Positions 18,014 through 26,326 are shown, counted from the stretch's first letter. The stretch is 64,000 nt of DNA from Pseudoxanthomonas daejeonensis (GCF_010093205.1 NZ_PDWN01000004.1:186001-250000), one strand, 5' to 3'. Program-made: numbers and translations. The notes: a model not told the origin generated them from the sequence alone.

Positions 18014-18046
18014 GGCCTCGAAATGCGCCGTGCGAACAGCCCAGCA

Positions 18047-18394
18047 CTAACGCGTTGCGCGTTCCAATTGCTCATCGGTCAATGGTGAAGGACGCGCCAC
18101 CGCAGGTTGGATCTGTTGCTTCCATCCTGCCTTGGCCGCCAACTTGGATACACGCTCGGCGATTTTCTGGTTGAGCCAGGGCACCACGCCGCCCTGCATA
18201 CCGAATGCTTCTGCCGAGGTGCCTTGCCAATGCTGATCAAATCGCGTCGGCTGGTAGTCAACCGGATTACGGAAAGCGAACGGATCGTGTGGCCGGGGCG
18301 CCGTCACCACCACCGTGTCCAACGTGGTGGTTTCGTTGTCCTGGGCGTGGGCTACAAGAGGGAGCAGGAAGAGTAGAGGAATGAGGCGTTTCAT
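18047..18394 (-). CDS. Small exported protein with a TonB-box-like segment
   Basis: 115 residues. A signal peptide (MKRLIPLLFLLPLVAHA) is followed by TTTLDTVVVTAPR, which resembles the start of TonB-dependent receptor plugs, but no barrel follows. The start at 18394 overlaps the upstream stop as GCATGA. It is last in a minus-strand cluster downstream of the pilus genes, separated from them by a terminator. Confidence 0.55.
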   Translation of the reverse strand: MKRLIPLLFLLPLVAHAQDNETTTLDTVVVTAPRPHDPFAFRNPVDYQPTRFDQHWQGTSAEAFGMQGGVVPWLNQKIAERVSKLAAKAGWKQQIQPAVARPSPLTDEQLERATR

Positions 18395-18561
18395 GCGATG
18401 TCTTGGGAACGAACCCATTCCCGAAGCTTCTTGGATCGGTACGCTGGAAGGTAAGCCTCGGGATGGCACTTCCTGCATTCGCAGATGTGTCTTTCGCCTG
18501 GCCAGGGCCGAACGCGCAGCGGCTTGTTCTTGTTCAACCGATTGGGGTGGCGGGAGATCAT
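18391..18561 (-). CDS. Small basic protein with CxCxxCH motif
   Basis: 56 residues, Arg/Lys-rich, with HICECRKCH that may bind a metal. The stop overlaps the next ATG. The start at 18561 follows a degenerate copy of the plasmid promoter near 18580-18620. Confidence 0.5.
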   Translation of the reverse strand: MISRHPNRLNKNKPLRVRPWPGERHICECRKCHPEAYLPAYRSKKLREWVRSQDIA

Positions 18562-18645
18562 GGTGTGCTGAGATTGGTGTGTCTCTCCATCATGTGCGGG
18601 TTGTCTGGGTTGTCCACTATCGAATGCTCGTCTTGCGTATCGCCA

Positions 18646-18678
18646 CAAAAAATCCCCTGCCAGCGACAGGGGATTTTT
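18646..18678. terminator. Bidirectional rho-independent terminator
   Basis: A perfect AATCCCCTG / CAGGGGATT stem with A tract before and T tract after. It ends the pilin operon on the minus strand. Confidence 0.9.
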
Positions 18679-18701
18679 CACGTTCACGATATCAAGCGAA
18701 A

Positions 18702-19181
18702 TTACAGCGTCGGGTGCAGCGTGATGTCGAAGCTCCCAGCGTAAGAGCCGTAGGCAGGCAGCAAGCCGCTGCCCGCGTTGAACTCCAGTTGGAAGGGGTG
18801 ATACGCAAACGTACCGGTGCCTTCACCGCCGACGAGGTAGCCAGGCGTCCAGGCAGAACCCGTAACACCGTCTTTCAATTCCACGACCATTGGTTGGCCG
18901 CCATTGCCAGAAATCTGGGCGATTTCAAAGCGACCGGACTGGTCGACGGTGTCCGCGGTCAAGCTGTAACCCGTATTGAAGTTGCAGAGGACTTGAATCT
19001 GGCCGCTGGTCATAGTCGAAGCGACGTTCATGCCGAAGTTGGCGGTGCTGGAGTCGATGGAGACGATTTCGCAGGAGTTGGGTACGTTTGCGGCGACCTG
19101 GCCGGTGCCGGTGGACTGGGCAAAGGCGTAAGGCGACGCAACGGTGGCCAACAGGGCGAGTACAAGGCGGAGTTTCTTCAT
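18702..19181 (-). CDS. Fimbrial major subunit (pilin)
   Basis: 159 residues with a clear signal peptide (MKKLRLVLALLATVASPYAFA), two Cys in the mature part (NSCEIV and VLCNF) and an alternating beta-strand pattern ending GSYAGSFDITLHPTL. This fits chaperone-usher pilins of the Csu/spore-coat-U or alternative CS1 type. It lies downstream of the usher gene and has its own conserved promoter, which suits high expression of a major subunit. Confidence 0.7.
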   Translation of the reverse strand: MKKLRLVLALLATVASPYAFAQSTGTGQVAANVPNSCEIVSIDSSTANFGMNVASTMTSGQIQVLCNFNTGYSLTADTVDQSGRFEIAQISGNGGQPMVVELKDGVTGSAWTPGYLVGGEGTGTFAYHPFQLEFNAGSGLLPAYGSYAGSFDITLHPTL

Positions 19182-19244
19182 GGGATAAATCCTGTATTAG
19201 AGGGGGAGGGATCACGATCTGTGCTTCAACAGTCGATCAATATG

Positions 19245-19272
19245 AGTCAAGCAGGTTTGTCGCCTTCGTCAA
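19245..19272 (-). promoter_or_regulatory. Conserved dyad promoter upstream of the pilin
   Basis: TTGACGAAGGCGACAA (19257-19272), with TTGACT after 16 bp. The -35 matches the sigma-70 consensus better than most copies. Confidence 0.6.
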
Positions 19273-21494
19273 GGCGTGCAGACGATTTCACCTCCTTCCG
19301 ATGGCAGTATCAGTTCGCATTTATCGTTGGCGAATTCCAGCGTGGCTTTTTTGGCGGGTTGCTCGAGCACCAGCACACCACGCGCGCCTAGCAAGAACGT
19401 CTCACCCGTGTCAGACACGACGCGGGCACGCTCTGGGGCATAGCCTTCACCCAGGCGCACCGTCCACTGACGGGCCGTTTGCTTGACCACCGGGAACACC
19501 ACCTTGGCGCCACCTTGTCGGGGCGGTGTCGCTACTTGCTGGATGTCTTCCAGCTGCTGGTCAAGTGGCACGTGTTCAGCGTCCAACTGGATGTTCGTGG
19601 GGCTCAAACCCAGCATTCCCGTCACCAGGGCATAGCCCTTTTCGTTCGTCGTTACAGGTGCTCCACTGCCCTGGATGTCAACGCCGGCCTGACCGGGTAC
19701 TTCCACCAACGCAAAGGAGCTGTAGGGGTTGTACCCGCGGCCGTTGATGACGCCGCCTTCTCCGATCCACACGCTATTGGCATAGCGGCCGTTGACCAGA
19801 AGGGGTTGGCCCTGGGCCTTTCGAGCTTCCAGCGTCAGATCGCCACCTGCTAACTCGGTGTCGAGACGGCCTTGAATTTGGGAGTTGTCGGACCACGTGC
19901 CGCCCACTTGATAGCGCACATCCCGACCGCGCAATTCCGTTGTTCCGCTGTAGCTCGCGTCCAGTGAGGTACCGACATTCGGCGCTGCACGCGCCGAGAC
20001 CACGGCAGTGCCTTTATCCAAGCGAACCTGGACGCCAACGAAGGCCTGGTTGTCACCAGTTTGGAGATCATGGGTCACCCCTCCCATCCAGGTGGCACGC
20101 CCGCGCGTATAAGAGCCCGCGGCGGATAGTTGTTGCAACCGCCGATCGTCGTTGTACTGAAGGTCGGTGTACGACAACGTCGCTCGCCAGGGCTGATCGC
20201 GGGGCGCGAAGGCCAGCGCAGCAGAGGTCTGCGAGCGGATTTTGAAAGGGGAGTTCTGGAGGTCGGAAATCTCCCAGTAATCCTGGCTCTTTGCCGTGTG
20301 CGAGGCCATGAGCGACCAGTTCTCGCTCCTGCGCTCATAGCCCACTCGATAGGCCGTGCCCTTGGCGCCATCGGCGCGTTGGCTTGCTGATACGTCGGCC
20401 TGGATCACGCCGCCGCGTCCGAGCGAGACCGTGTTGTGGAGGGTGACATTTTGGCCACCTTCATTGCCCACATGCCCGTGCTGTACGGTCGCACCGAGCG
20501 TCCAACGATCGGTGAGTCCGTAGCGAGCCAAGCCCTGGACGGCGAAGCCCTCGTACCGGTCGGCTTGCGGATTGGTCCGCACGGCACCGGCAGTGATGTC
20601 CCATTCCCAGTTGCCTTTGCGCAGCAGATCCGGATGGGCATAGAACGATCGCGAAAACGTTTGTTCGCGACCAAACGCGTCCCGTTGGACCACGTCGACG
20701 TTGTTCAAGCCAGGTACCGCGATGGTGGGCGCCACTTCAAACGGGCCTGGATCAATCTGACCGGTCGCCCGTTGGTGTTCGTTGACCAACACTTCTGCCG
20801 TGGAGCGAGTGTCGGCGAGCCCACCAATCAATGGGATGTCATAACCCGCCCCGGACCGCGTGAGGTACCGATCGGTCCCGATCCTGACACCACCCAATAG
20901 GGTGGGGTTGTTCAAGCCATTGCTGGGCATGGACACATCGCCCACTTGAAGCGTGGTACCTCGCTCCAGATTGTCGCGACGCCACGTGGTGGTTCCACGG
21001 ATGTACTCCCCTTTGCCATCGACCCAGTTGGCCTGGCCGGTCGTGGTTAGCACGCCTCCTGCCACATGGGTGCGGACCACATGGCCAACGGAGACGCGGT
21101 GTTTATCGCCTTGGATAGCAGCGGCCACGTCGTAGTCCACCATGACCCCTTTAGGAGCAGGGGAGACCTTATCGGGCAGGGTGCGGACATAGCCCACTGT
21201 CTTGCCCGGGCGAAGACGTGTCGGAATGCGCAACCTGACTTCTGCAGCGGTTGGGTCGTATTCCATTTCCACGCCCAGCGCCTGGGGCGTCAACGTGGCG
21301 TGCTTGCGCAGTGCCTTGGGAACCTGCACCCCCCACTGGGTCCATTCCTCGACCGTGAAAGACACGGTGTCCGGATCGAGCATTCGCGGCTCGTCACTGA
21401 TCTGTTTGCCATCGACGACGACCAACACCAAGGTGTCTTCGGCATACGCGGGAAGAGCCAGCAACAAGGCCAATGCCAAGAGGGAGCGACGCAT
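19269..21494 (-). CDS. Outer-membrane fimbrial usher
   Basis: 741 residues with a signal peptide (MRRSLLALALLLALPAYA). The body has usher barrel motifs, including GDVSMPSNGLNNPTLLGGV, the LNNVDVVQRDAFGREQ plug region and long aromatic beta-hairpins, with a C-terminal domain containing a Cys pair (KCELILPSEGGEIVC). This is the FimD/PapC family that assembles chaperone-bound subunits at the outer membrane. It starts 3 bp after the chaperone stop. Confidence 0.85.
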   Translation of the reverse strand: MRRSLLALALLLALPAYAEDTLVLVVVDGKQISDEPRMLDPDTVSFTVEEWTQWGVQVPKALRKHATLTPQALGVEMEYDPTAAEVRLRIPTRLRPGKTVGYVRTLPDKVSPAPKGVMVDYDVAAAIQGDKHRVSVGHVVRTHVAGGVLTTTGQANWVDGKGEYIRGTTTWRRDNLERGTTLQVGDVSMPSNGLNNPTLLGGVRIGTDRYLTRSGAGYDIPLIGGLADTRSTAEVLVNEHQRATGQIDPGPFEVAPTIAVPGLNNVDVVQRDAFGREQTFSRSFYAHPDLLRKGNWEWDITAGAVRTNPQADRYEGFAVQGLARYGLTDRWTLGATVQHGHVGNEGGQNVTLHNTVSLGRGGVIQADVSASQRADGAKGTAYRVGYERRSENWSLMASHTAKSQDYWEISDLQNSPFKIRSQTSAALAFAPRDQPWRATLSYTDLQYNDDRRLQQLSAAGSYTRGRATWMGGVTHDLQTGDNQAFVGVQVRLDKGTAVVSARAAPNVGTSLDASYSGTTELRGRDVRYQVGGTWSDNSQIQGRLDTELAGGDLTLEARKAQGQPLLVNGRYANSVWIGEGGVINGRGYNPYSSFALVEVPGQAGVDIQGSGAPVTTNEKGYALVTGMLGLSPTNIQLDAEHVPLDQQLEDIQQVATPPRQGGAKVVFPVVKQTARQWTVRLGEGYAPERARVVSDTGETFLLGARGVLVLEQPAKKATLEFANDKCELILPSEGGEIVCTP

Positions 21495-21497
21495 GAC

Positions 21498-22160
21498 TCA
21501 CTCCACGGCCAGAGATTGCGCCGCACCCCGTAGCTCAAATTTCACTTCCGCGGACCGCGTGGACACCTTCACCCGTAGGTGTTCACCGGGCAATACAAAC
21601 TGCGGGCCAATGGGGTTAGCCCCATAGGAAATCTTCTGAAGGGGGGCGGTGGCCGTGCCGCGATTGATGAACGTCAGGTATTGAACCGATTGAACGGTCT
21701 CGTGATGAGCTGAAAGGGCGGGCTTGGCGCCAGCGGGTGTAAAGACCCACGGCAACAGCATGCGGGGACGAAGCGTGACCAGGAAGCCTTGCGGGCTAGT
21801 GACAGCGTCTAGTTTGTCGAGCGGCTCTTCTCGAATTTCGACCTGATAAGCCACCTCGCGGCCATCGGCGGATAGGGGCCTTTTCCAACGCAGGGTCTGG
21901 ATCTTTCCGGGGCCGAGCGTGATGACGGTCGAGGGGAAGAAGACAAGATCGGTGGCTGGCACCATGACCCGCCGGCCTTCAGCGTCCACCGTGTACCTGT
22001 CGACCAGGATCTGGTATCGCTTTTCGCCCTTGCCGTCATTCTGGATCCGCACCGAACCCGTCGTGGTGTTTTGATCCAGGCTCTGGGCCAAAGGGGAGAC
22101 CGTCATGGCGGCAGCCGGTATAGCGAGACTCAGCAGCAGAACAACAAAAAAGGGTTTCAT
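21498..22160 (-). CDS. Periplasmic fimbrial chaperone
   Basis: 220 residues with a signal peptide (MKPFFVVLLLSLAIPAAA). It has the Ig-like PapD-family pattern: SLDQNTTTGSVRIQN, ILVDRYTVDAEG, then PSTVITLGPGKIQTLRWKRP and YLTFINRGTATAPL. It binds pilin subunits in the periplasm. ATG at 22166 is an alternative start two codons upstream. It is first in the chaperone-usher order. Confidence 0.8.
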   Translation of the reverse strand: MKPFFVVLLLSLAIPAAAMTVSPLAQSLDQNTTTGSVRIQNDGKGEKRYQILVDRYTVDAEGRRVMVPATDLVFFPSTVITLGPGKIQTLRWKRPLSADGREVAYQVEIREEPLDKLDAVTSPQGFLVTLRPRMLLPWVFTPAGAKPALSAHHETVQSVQYLTFINRGTATAPLQKISYGANPIGPQFVLPGEHLRVKVSTRSAEVKFELRGAAQSLAVE

Positions 22161-22186
22161 GGGCATGGGAACGGGAGAGGTTCCAC

Positions 22187-22214
22187 ATGCAAGCAGGATT
22201 GTCGTGTTTGGCAA
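22187..22214 (-). promoter_or_regulatory. Conserved dyad promoter, chaperone-usher genes
   Basis: TTGCCAAACACGACAA (22199-22214), then TTGCAT after 16 bp, about 30 bases before the chaperone start. Confidence 0.6.
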
Positions 22215-22255
22215 GTCCACGATTGCGAAGGCGCACGCAAGAAGAAAAAGCCCCC

Positions 22256-22283
22256 TTGCCATTGCCGACAATCAAGACATCAT
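22256..22283 (+). promoter_or_regulatory. Conserved dyad promoter, second tail operon
   Basis: TTGCCATTGCCGACAA (22256-22271) and CATCAT after 16 bp, then GGAGGGG. It diverges from the chaperone promoter only 41 bp away. Confidence 0.65.
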
Positions 22284-22302
22284 GGAGGGGATAGGAGCCC
22301 TG

Positions 22303-22800
22303 ATGACCGTATCAATCGACACCTTGCGCAAGCTGACCGACGTGGACCCGTTCAAGGGCAACTACGTCGTGCTGGGCGAACACGAAGTCCTGCGCCGGTT
22401 TGATGAAGCCGGGGTCATGCCCCACCTTGCACGTCAGTTCAACGAGGCGGGGGCGCGCAACCTGGCGTCCGATGACGCCTTCCAACAGCCCACCGAACGC
22501 ATGATGGATCGGCTCTTCCATCGCGGGCAGGACAACCGGTTCTACCTGAAGGCCGATATCCACGGCCGGGCTGATGGATCCAAGATCACCGAGGCCGCGA
22601 TCAAGCGCGTGGGCCAGGAAGACCCCGAGCAAGCCCGGGCGTATGCTCAGGTCCAGGCAGAGCAGGGGAGCGAAGCGGTGTTCCAGCAGATGGCAAGCAC
22701 CGTACGCCGGCATGACTTGGCCCAGGTGTCAGGGCGCGGCTCGGATCTAGCGGATGTCGATGAAGTCCAGGCGCGCCGCGGGCGCGGGAGGTGCATGTGA
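22303..22800 (+). CDS. Helical protein with conserved Arg-rich tail
   Basis: 165 residues starting MTVSIDTLRKLTDVDPFKG, paralogous to the 9712-10110 product, and ending DLADVDEVQARRGRGRCM. GGAG precedes the start at ribosome-binding distance. The stop lies in ATGTGA, overlapping the GTG of the next gene, and the tail codons GGG AGG form its ribosome-binding site. It is the first gene of a three-gene operon in which all products carry the tail. Confidence 0.75.
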   Translation: MTVSIDTLRKLTDVDPFKGNYVVLGEHEVLRRFDEAGVMPHLARQFNEAGARNLASDDAFQQPTERMMDRLFHRGQDNRFYLKADIHGRADGSKITEAAIKRVGQEDPEQARAYAQVQAEQGSEAVFQQMASTVRRHDLAQVSGRGSDLADVDEVQARRGRGRCM

Positions 22801-23537
22801 ACGAACGCCAGCAGAAGCAGTGCAACAAAGCGTTGACCGACGCCCTCCAGGGTGGCGATCTTGAAGACGTGGAATGGGCATTGGAGCAAGGTGCCAAGTT
22901 GACTGCGCTTGATCGGCTGGGACGCCCCGTCCTTGCTATTGCTGTAGTCCATGGCCCGCCCGGCAGTGTGGATCTGCTAATCGCCCGCGGCGCCGACGTA
23001 AACGCTAGGACCAAGGATGGTGGCCAACTTATCCACCACGCTGTCATGATGGGCAACCTGGATAACTGTCGCTCACTGTTGGCGGCTGGGGCTGACGCAC
23101 GGTCGGTTGAAAGTGACGGCTACACGCCACTCCATTGGGTGGCGCACGCACCAACCAATCGCAAGGAGTTGGTGGACCTGTTGGTAAGGCAGGGCGCGGA
23201 CATTCACGCGCAAGACGAGCGTGGCAATACGCCGCTCCATAATGCGGCGCGGCACAGCAATGGCGAAGTTGCACAGGCCTTGTTGGCCCATGGCGCAGAC
23301 ATGGAAGCCCTGAACCAGAAGGGTGAGGCACCCAGGCAAGTGTTCGCCAAGTTCCTGCCCTTTCCCGGGACGTTGGACGCCAAGAAGGTGTTTGAGGCCT
23401 ATGACCGTCAGATTCAGTTGCAACAAGTGGCCCAACAGAGCAGGCCTGACGATCTCGACGCAAGCGAAGCGCGCGTCGGTTCTCTCGCCGATGTCGATGA
23501 AATTCAGGCGCGCCGCGGGCGTGGGAGGATGATGTGA
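22797..23537 (+). CDS. Ankyrin-repeat protein with conserved Arg-rich tail
   Basis: 246 residues, mostly ankyrin repeats (RPVLAIAVVHGPPGSVDLLIARGADVN, YTPLHWVAHAP, NTPLHNAARHSNGEVAQALLAHGAD), ending LADVDEIQARRGRGRMM. The start is GTG at 22797 inside ATGTGA. A GTG six bases earlier is possible but lies in the ribosome-binding site. Confidence 0.8.
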   Translation: MNERQQKQCNKALTDALQGGDLEDVEWALEQGAKLTALDRLGRPVLAIAVVHGPPGSVDLLIARGADVNARTKDGGQLIHHAVMMGNLDNCRSLLAAGADARSVESDGYTPLHWVAHAPTNRKELVDLLVRQGADIHAQDERGNTPLHNAARHSNGEVAQALLAHGADMEALNQKGEAPRQVFAKFLPFPGTLDAKKVFEAYDRQIQLQQVAQQSRPDDLDASEARVGSLADVDEIQARRGRGRMM

Positions 23538-24730
23538 CACGAGAAGAGCTTATTGCGGCCAATCCGCACCTGATTGCCATTGGATCTGATAAGGCCCATG
23601 GCCTGGACCGGCTGGCTTTGGGGGCCAAGAACCTACGGGCAGAATTGAAGCGGTTGGGCGTTGTGGGGAGCGTGCGCACCGAACGCTATGCGAACGGGGA
23701 GTCCATTGACGTTTTTATCCTGGATGAGGATCAGATGAAGCGGGTCGAGGCGATTACAGATCGCTATTGCGACAGCGCTTTCGATGGAATGACCGACACC
23801 ACTTTGGATCGGACGACCGAATGGACACAAACATTTGGAAGAGCCAAGCACACGTCCGTTCGCGTTGCGCGAGGCGATGACCGCGCCAAGCTTCTGGGTA
23901 CTTACCAAGCACCCCCAAAAAAGGAACCGACAAGCGCGGAAATCGAAAAGATGTTCCTAACTGGCGCCGAGCGGGGCACGGCCAGCACGGTCGCGCGTTG
24001 GATTTCCCATTTCAAGGACAAACCCAACGTTATGTGGCTGGCTTGGAATCAGATCGCGAAAAGTATTGCCAGCGGAAAGGGCGATCCCAACGCCCTGGGC
24101 GTATTGGTGGAAAACGGCATGGATCCCAATACGCCGATCGAGATGGTCCGTCCCAAAACATCCGCCCTAATCTTGGTCACGCACGATACCAGTCGCTCGC
24201 AATCCCGGCCGCAATTGGTGAAAACCCTTCTGGACCATGGGGCGGATCCGAACTTCAAGAACAACGGCACCGCCTTGTCTCAAGCGGCGCAGTGCGGTGA
24301 CACACGTATTGCCAAACTGCTTCTGGCGCGTCGCGCCCAAGTCAATGCCGTGGACAACCGCGGAAATAACGCTCTTCACGAGGCCACCCGGAAAGATCAT
24401 GGGGATATGGTGGATCTCCTGTTGGCGAAGGGGGCAAATCCCAACGCCAGGACGAGCGACGGAGAAACCCCACTCTTTGAGGCACTTAATTGCGGGATCG
24501 CCGAAGCCCTGCTGGCGGCTGGCGCCGATCCCGCGATCCAGAACAATAAAGGTCAGACCGCCGACGAGCAGCGCTGGGCGTCTGGGCAGTATCGAATGCC
24601 GGATGATGTGCGGGCCACGATCAGACAACGACGACTGGGCAAGTTGGCCCAAGACGTTCGTCCGCCCGAAAGCGACCTGGCTGACCCTGACGAAGTCCGC
24701 GCACGCCGCTCGCGTGGCCGTTCCATGTAA
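23534..24730 (+). CDS. Ankyrin-repeat protein with unique N-terminal domain and Arg-rich tail
   Basis: 398 residues. About 180 N-terminal residues form a unique domain. Ankyrin repeats follow (TALSQAAQCGDTRIAKLLLARRAQVNAVDNRGNNALHEAT is the region at about 250-290), and it ends DLADPDEVRARRSRGRSM. The GTG at 23534 overlaps the previous TGA. As the final gene its tail is coded CGT GGC CGT TCC ATG and lacks a Shine-Dalgarno, yet the protein tail is fully conserved. Confidence 0.8.
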   Translation: MTREELIAANPHLIAIGSDKAHGLDRLALGAKNLRAELKRLGVVGSVRTERYANGESIDVFILDEDQMKRVEAITDRYCDSAFDGMTDTTLDRTTEWTQTFGRAKHTSVRVARGDDRAKLLGTYQAPPKKEPTSAEIEKMFLTGAERGTASTVARWISHFKDKPNVMWLAWNQIAKSIASGKGDPNALGVLVENGMDPNTPIEMVRPKTSALILVTHDTSRSQSRPQLVKTLLDHGADPNFKNNGTALSQAAQCGDTRIAKLLLARRAQVNAVDNRGNNALHEATRKDHGDMVDLLLAKGANPNARTSDGETPLFEALNCGIAEALLAAGADPAIQNNKGQTADEQRWASGQYRMPDDVRATIRQRRLGKLAQDVRPPESDLADPDEVRARRSRGRSM

Positions 24731-24805
24731 TCGCTCGCACATGCGGACTTGACGGGGACGACAATCCACAGATGGTGGTCGTTGTCCTCACCCGTTCAAT
24801 TCCCC

Positions 24806-25081
24806 ATGAAGCACATCCTCTTTTCCTTGTACTACCTCTTCCTGATCGGCCCATGGATCGCTTCGGCGTTTGTAGGCAAGAGCCAGGCTGACCTGTCGGG
24901 TAATGCCGGCCTCTTTGTTGTCTGCTGGTACATCGCCTGGTATTGGCTGCCCACGATGGTGTCGTTCCACCGGAACACGCGGAACGCACAGTCCATCGCG
25001 CTGATCAATCTTCTTGCCGGTTGGACTGGTATCGGCTGGCTGGTGGCGTTCGGCATGGCCATCCTGGGGCGTCGTCACTAG
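24806..25081 (+). CDS. Superinfection-immunity-like membrane protein
   Basis: 91 residues with three hydrophobic segments and the end NAQSIALINLLAGWTGIGWLVAFGMAI, the signature of the T4 Imm-like superinfection immunity family, which in phage T4 blocks DNA injection by related phages. The start at 24806 has no strong ribosome-binding site. It follows the tail operon by about 75 bp. Confidence 0.7.
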   Translation: MKHILFSLYYLFLIGPWIASAFVGKSQADLSGNAGLFVVCWYIAWYWLPTMVSFHRNTRNAQSIALINLLAGWTGIGWLVAFGMAILGRRH

Positions 25082-25084
25082 GAC

Positions 25085-25112
25085 TTGCCAACATCGACAA
25101 CCCGGATATGTT
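25085..25112 (+). promoter_or_regulatory. Conserved dyad promoter upstream of 25140
   Basis: TTGCCAACATCGACAA with TATGTT after 16 bp and GGAGGGCCACACCTTCC after it; one of the best -10 matches. Confidence 0.7.
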
Positions 25113-25139
25113 GGAGGGCCACACCTTCCGAGCATTGCC

Positions 25140-25799
25140 ATGCGCCAATCTGTTCGTTCACTGCATGCCTGCATGCGACATGGAGCTTTGAGCCATAAGG
25201 GGATCCAGCCATCCGAGGCCATAGATCGCTTTCTGGCGGATCCCCGCAACCATCCCAATGACCCGTTGGGCCAGACACCGCGAGGCGTGACCTTGACGGC
25301 CTTCGGTGCTGCAATGACCTGGGGATGGCTGTCCTATCCGCAATACCAAGCCATGATCGACCGCGGCGCCGACCTGACCACGCCCACCTATCATCACCAG
25401 TGGGCGGTGTTTTCGTTGGCCTACCATGACGAGATCCTGTTGTACCTGGCGAGGGACAACGCGTTGCCCATGATCGCCAACGAACAGGGTTGGACCTTGT
25501 TCCATGAAATGGCTCAGTCAAGCAGCGGGATAAGCAACGCTTTCCTGCGCCACCCGCGATTACTCGACTTTGTTCCTGCACTGATCACGCGCGATGGCCT
25601 GTCGCCGTTGACGGTGTATCTGCGGAATTTACGAAACGGCCCGGGTTGGCACGACCTCACCACCCTGCGGCGCTTGTGCGAGCGGTGCGGCGTCCGAGAC
25701 CAGGACACGGCCGAAGCATTGAAGCTGGGGCACTTCGAGGCTCTAAAATTGCTCGCCGAATTTGGCGCCGACTTGAACGCAGGACTGCGAGCAGCCTGA
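25140..25799 (+). CDS. Divergent ankyrin-like protein
   Basis: 219 residues with weak ankyrin units (YQAMIDRGADLTTPT, FEALKLLAEFGADLNAGL). No Arg-rich tail. The start at 25140 is about 28 bp after the -10 of the conserved promoter. Confidence 0.6.
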   Translation: MRQSVRSLHACMRHGALSHKGIQPSEAIDRFLADPRNHPNDPLGQTPRGVTLTAFGAAMTWGWLSYPQYQAMIDRGADLTTPTYHHQWAVFSLAYHDEILLYLARDNALPMIANEQGWTLFHEMAQSSSGISNAFLRHPRLLDFVPALITRDGLSPLTVYLRNLRNGPGWHDLTTLRRLCERCGVRDQDTAEALKLGHFEALKLLAEFGADLNAGLRAA

Positions 25800-25825
25800 T
25801 CCCCTTGGGGCATGCGACCACGGCA

Positions 25826-25907
25826 GCACGGTCGCGATCTGGCGCAAGCCTGGCGGCTGGTTCGCTTCGCTACCCCCTACGGTGCGCCAGCCCGTGGTGG
25901 CCCGTGC
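25826..25907 (+). promoter_or_regulatory. Structured leader A (long hairpin)
   Basis: GCACGG pairs with CCGTGC, and inside it TGGCGCA with TGCGCCA. The left half shares GCACGGTCGCG and GGCGCAAGCCTG with leader B at 27101. The arm bases differ between A and B in a way that keeps pairing. It precedes two small genes with AAGGAG. Confidence 0.5.
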
Positions 25908-25937
25908 TTGGGGTACGCACACCCCAAGGAGACGATC

Positions 25938-26138
25938 ATGAAACTCAACGCAGACGACATCCGCTGGATCGAAGGCGTCCTGTCCAACGACGAGAATTCT
26001 ACCGACGAAGAACTGCTGGCCTACTTCCAGCAAAACGGCCTGTCGGCCCAGCAGGCCACGGACGTGGTGGCACACCGCGACACTTACCTCAACGACATCG
26101 TGTCGGACGGCGCCGGCCCCCTCTGGGAGGCCTGCTAA
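25938..26138 (+). CDS. Small acidic hypothetical protein
   Basis: 66 residues, helical (MKLNADDIRWIEGVL). AAGGAG lies seven bases upstream. The stop overlaps the next start as TAATG. No family is recognised; its position behind a structured leader resembles early-expressed plasmid genes. Confidence 0.65.
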   Translation: MKLNADDIRWIEGVLSNDENSTDEELLAYFQQNGLSAQQATDVVAHRDTYLNDIVSDGAGPLWEAC

Positions 26139-26326
26139 TGGCCCTCTTGACTATCACCGTCCAAAGGCCTGGCGATCGCCAGCCCACCACCTGGCTCTTT
26201 GATGATGTCTTCCAAGCGCGCAATGCGCGTGAGTTGGCCTCACAGGAGAAGATCCTGATCAGCAACGGCGAGGATTACATCACCGACTTCCGAGAATTCG
26301 CCGCCTGGGTCCGCCGCGAAGGCTGA
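26138..26326 (+). CDS. Small hypothetical protein
   Basis: 62 residues (MALLTITVQRPGDRQ), translationally coupled to the preceding gene through TAATG. Function is unknown. Confidence 0.6.
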   Translation: MALLTITVQRPGDRQPTTWLFDDVFQARNARELASQEKILISNGEDYITDFREFAAWVRREG

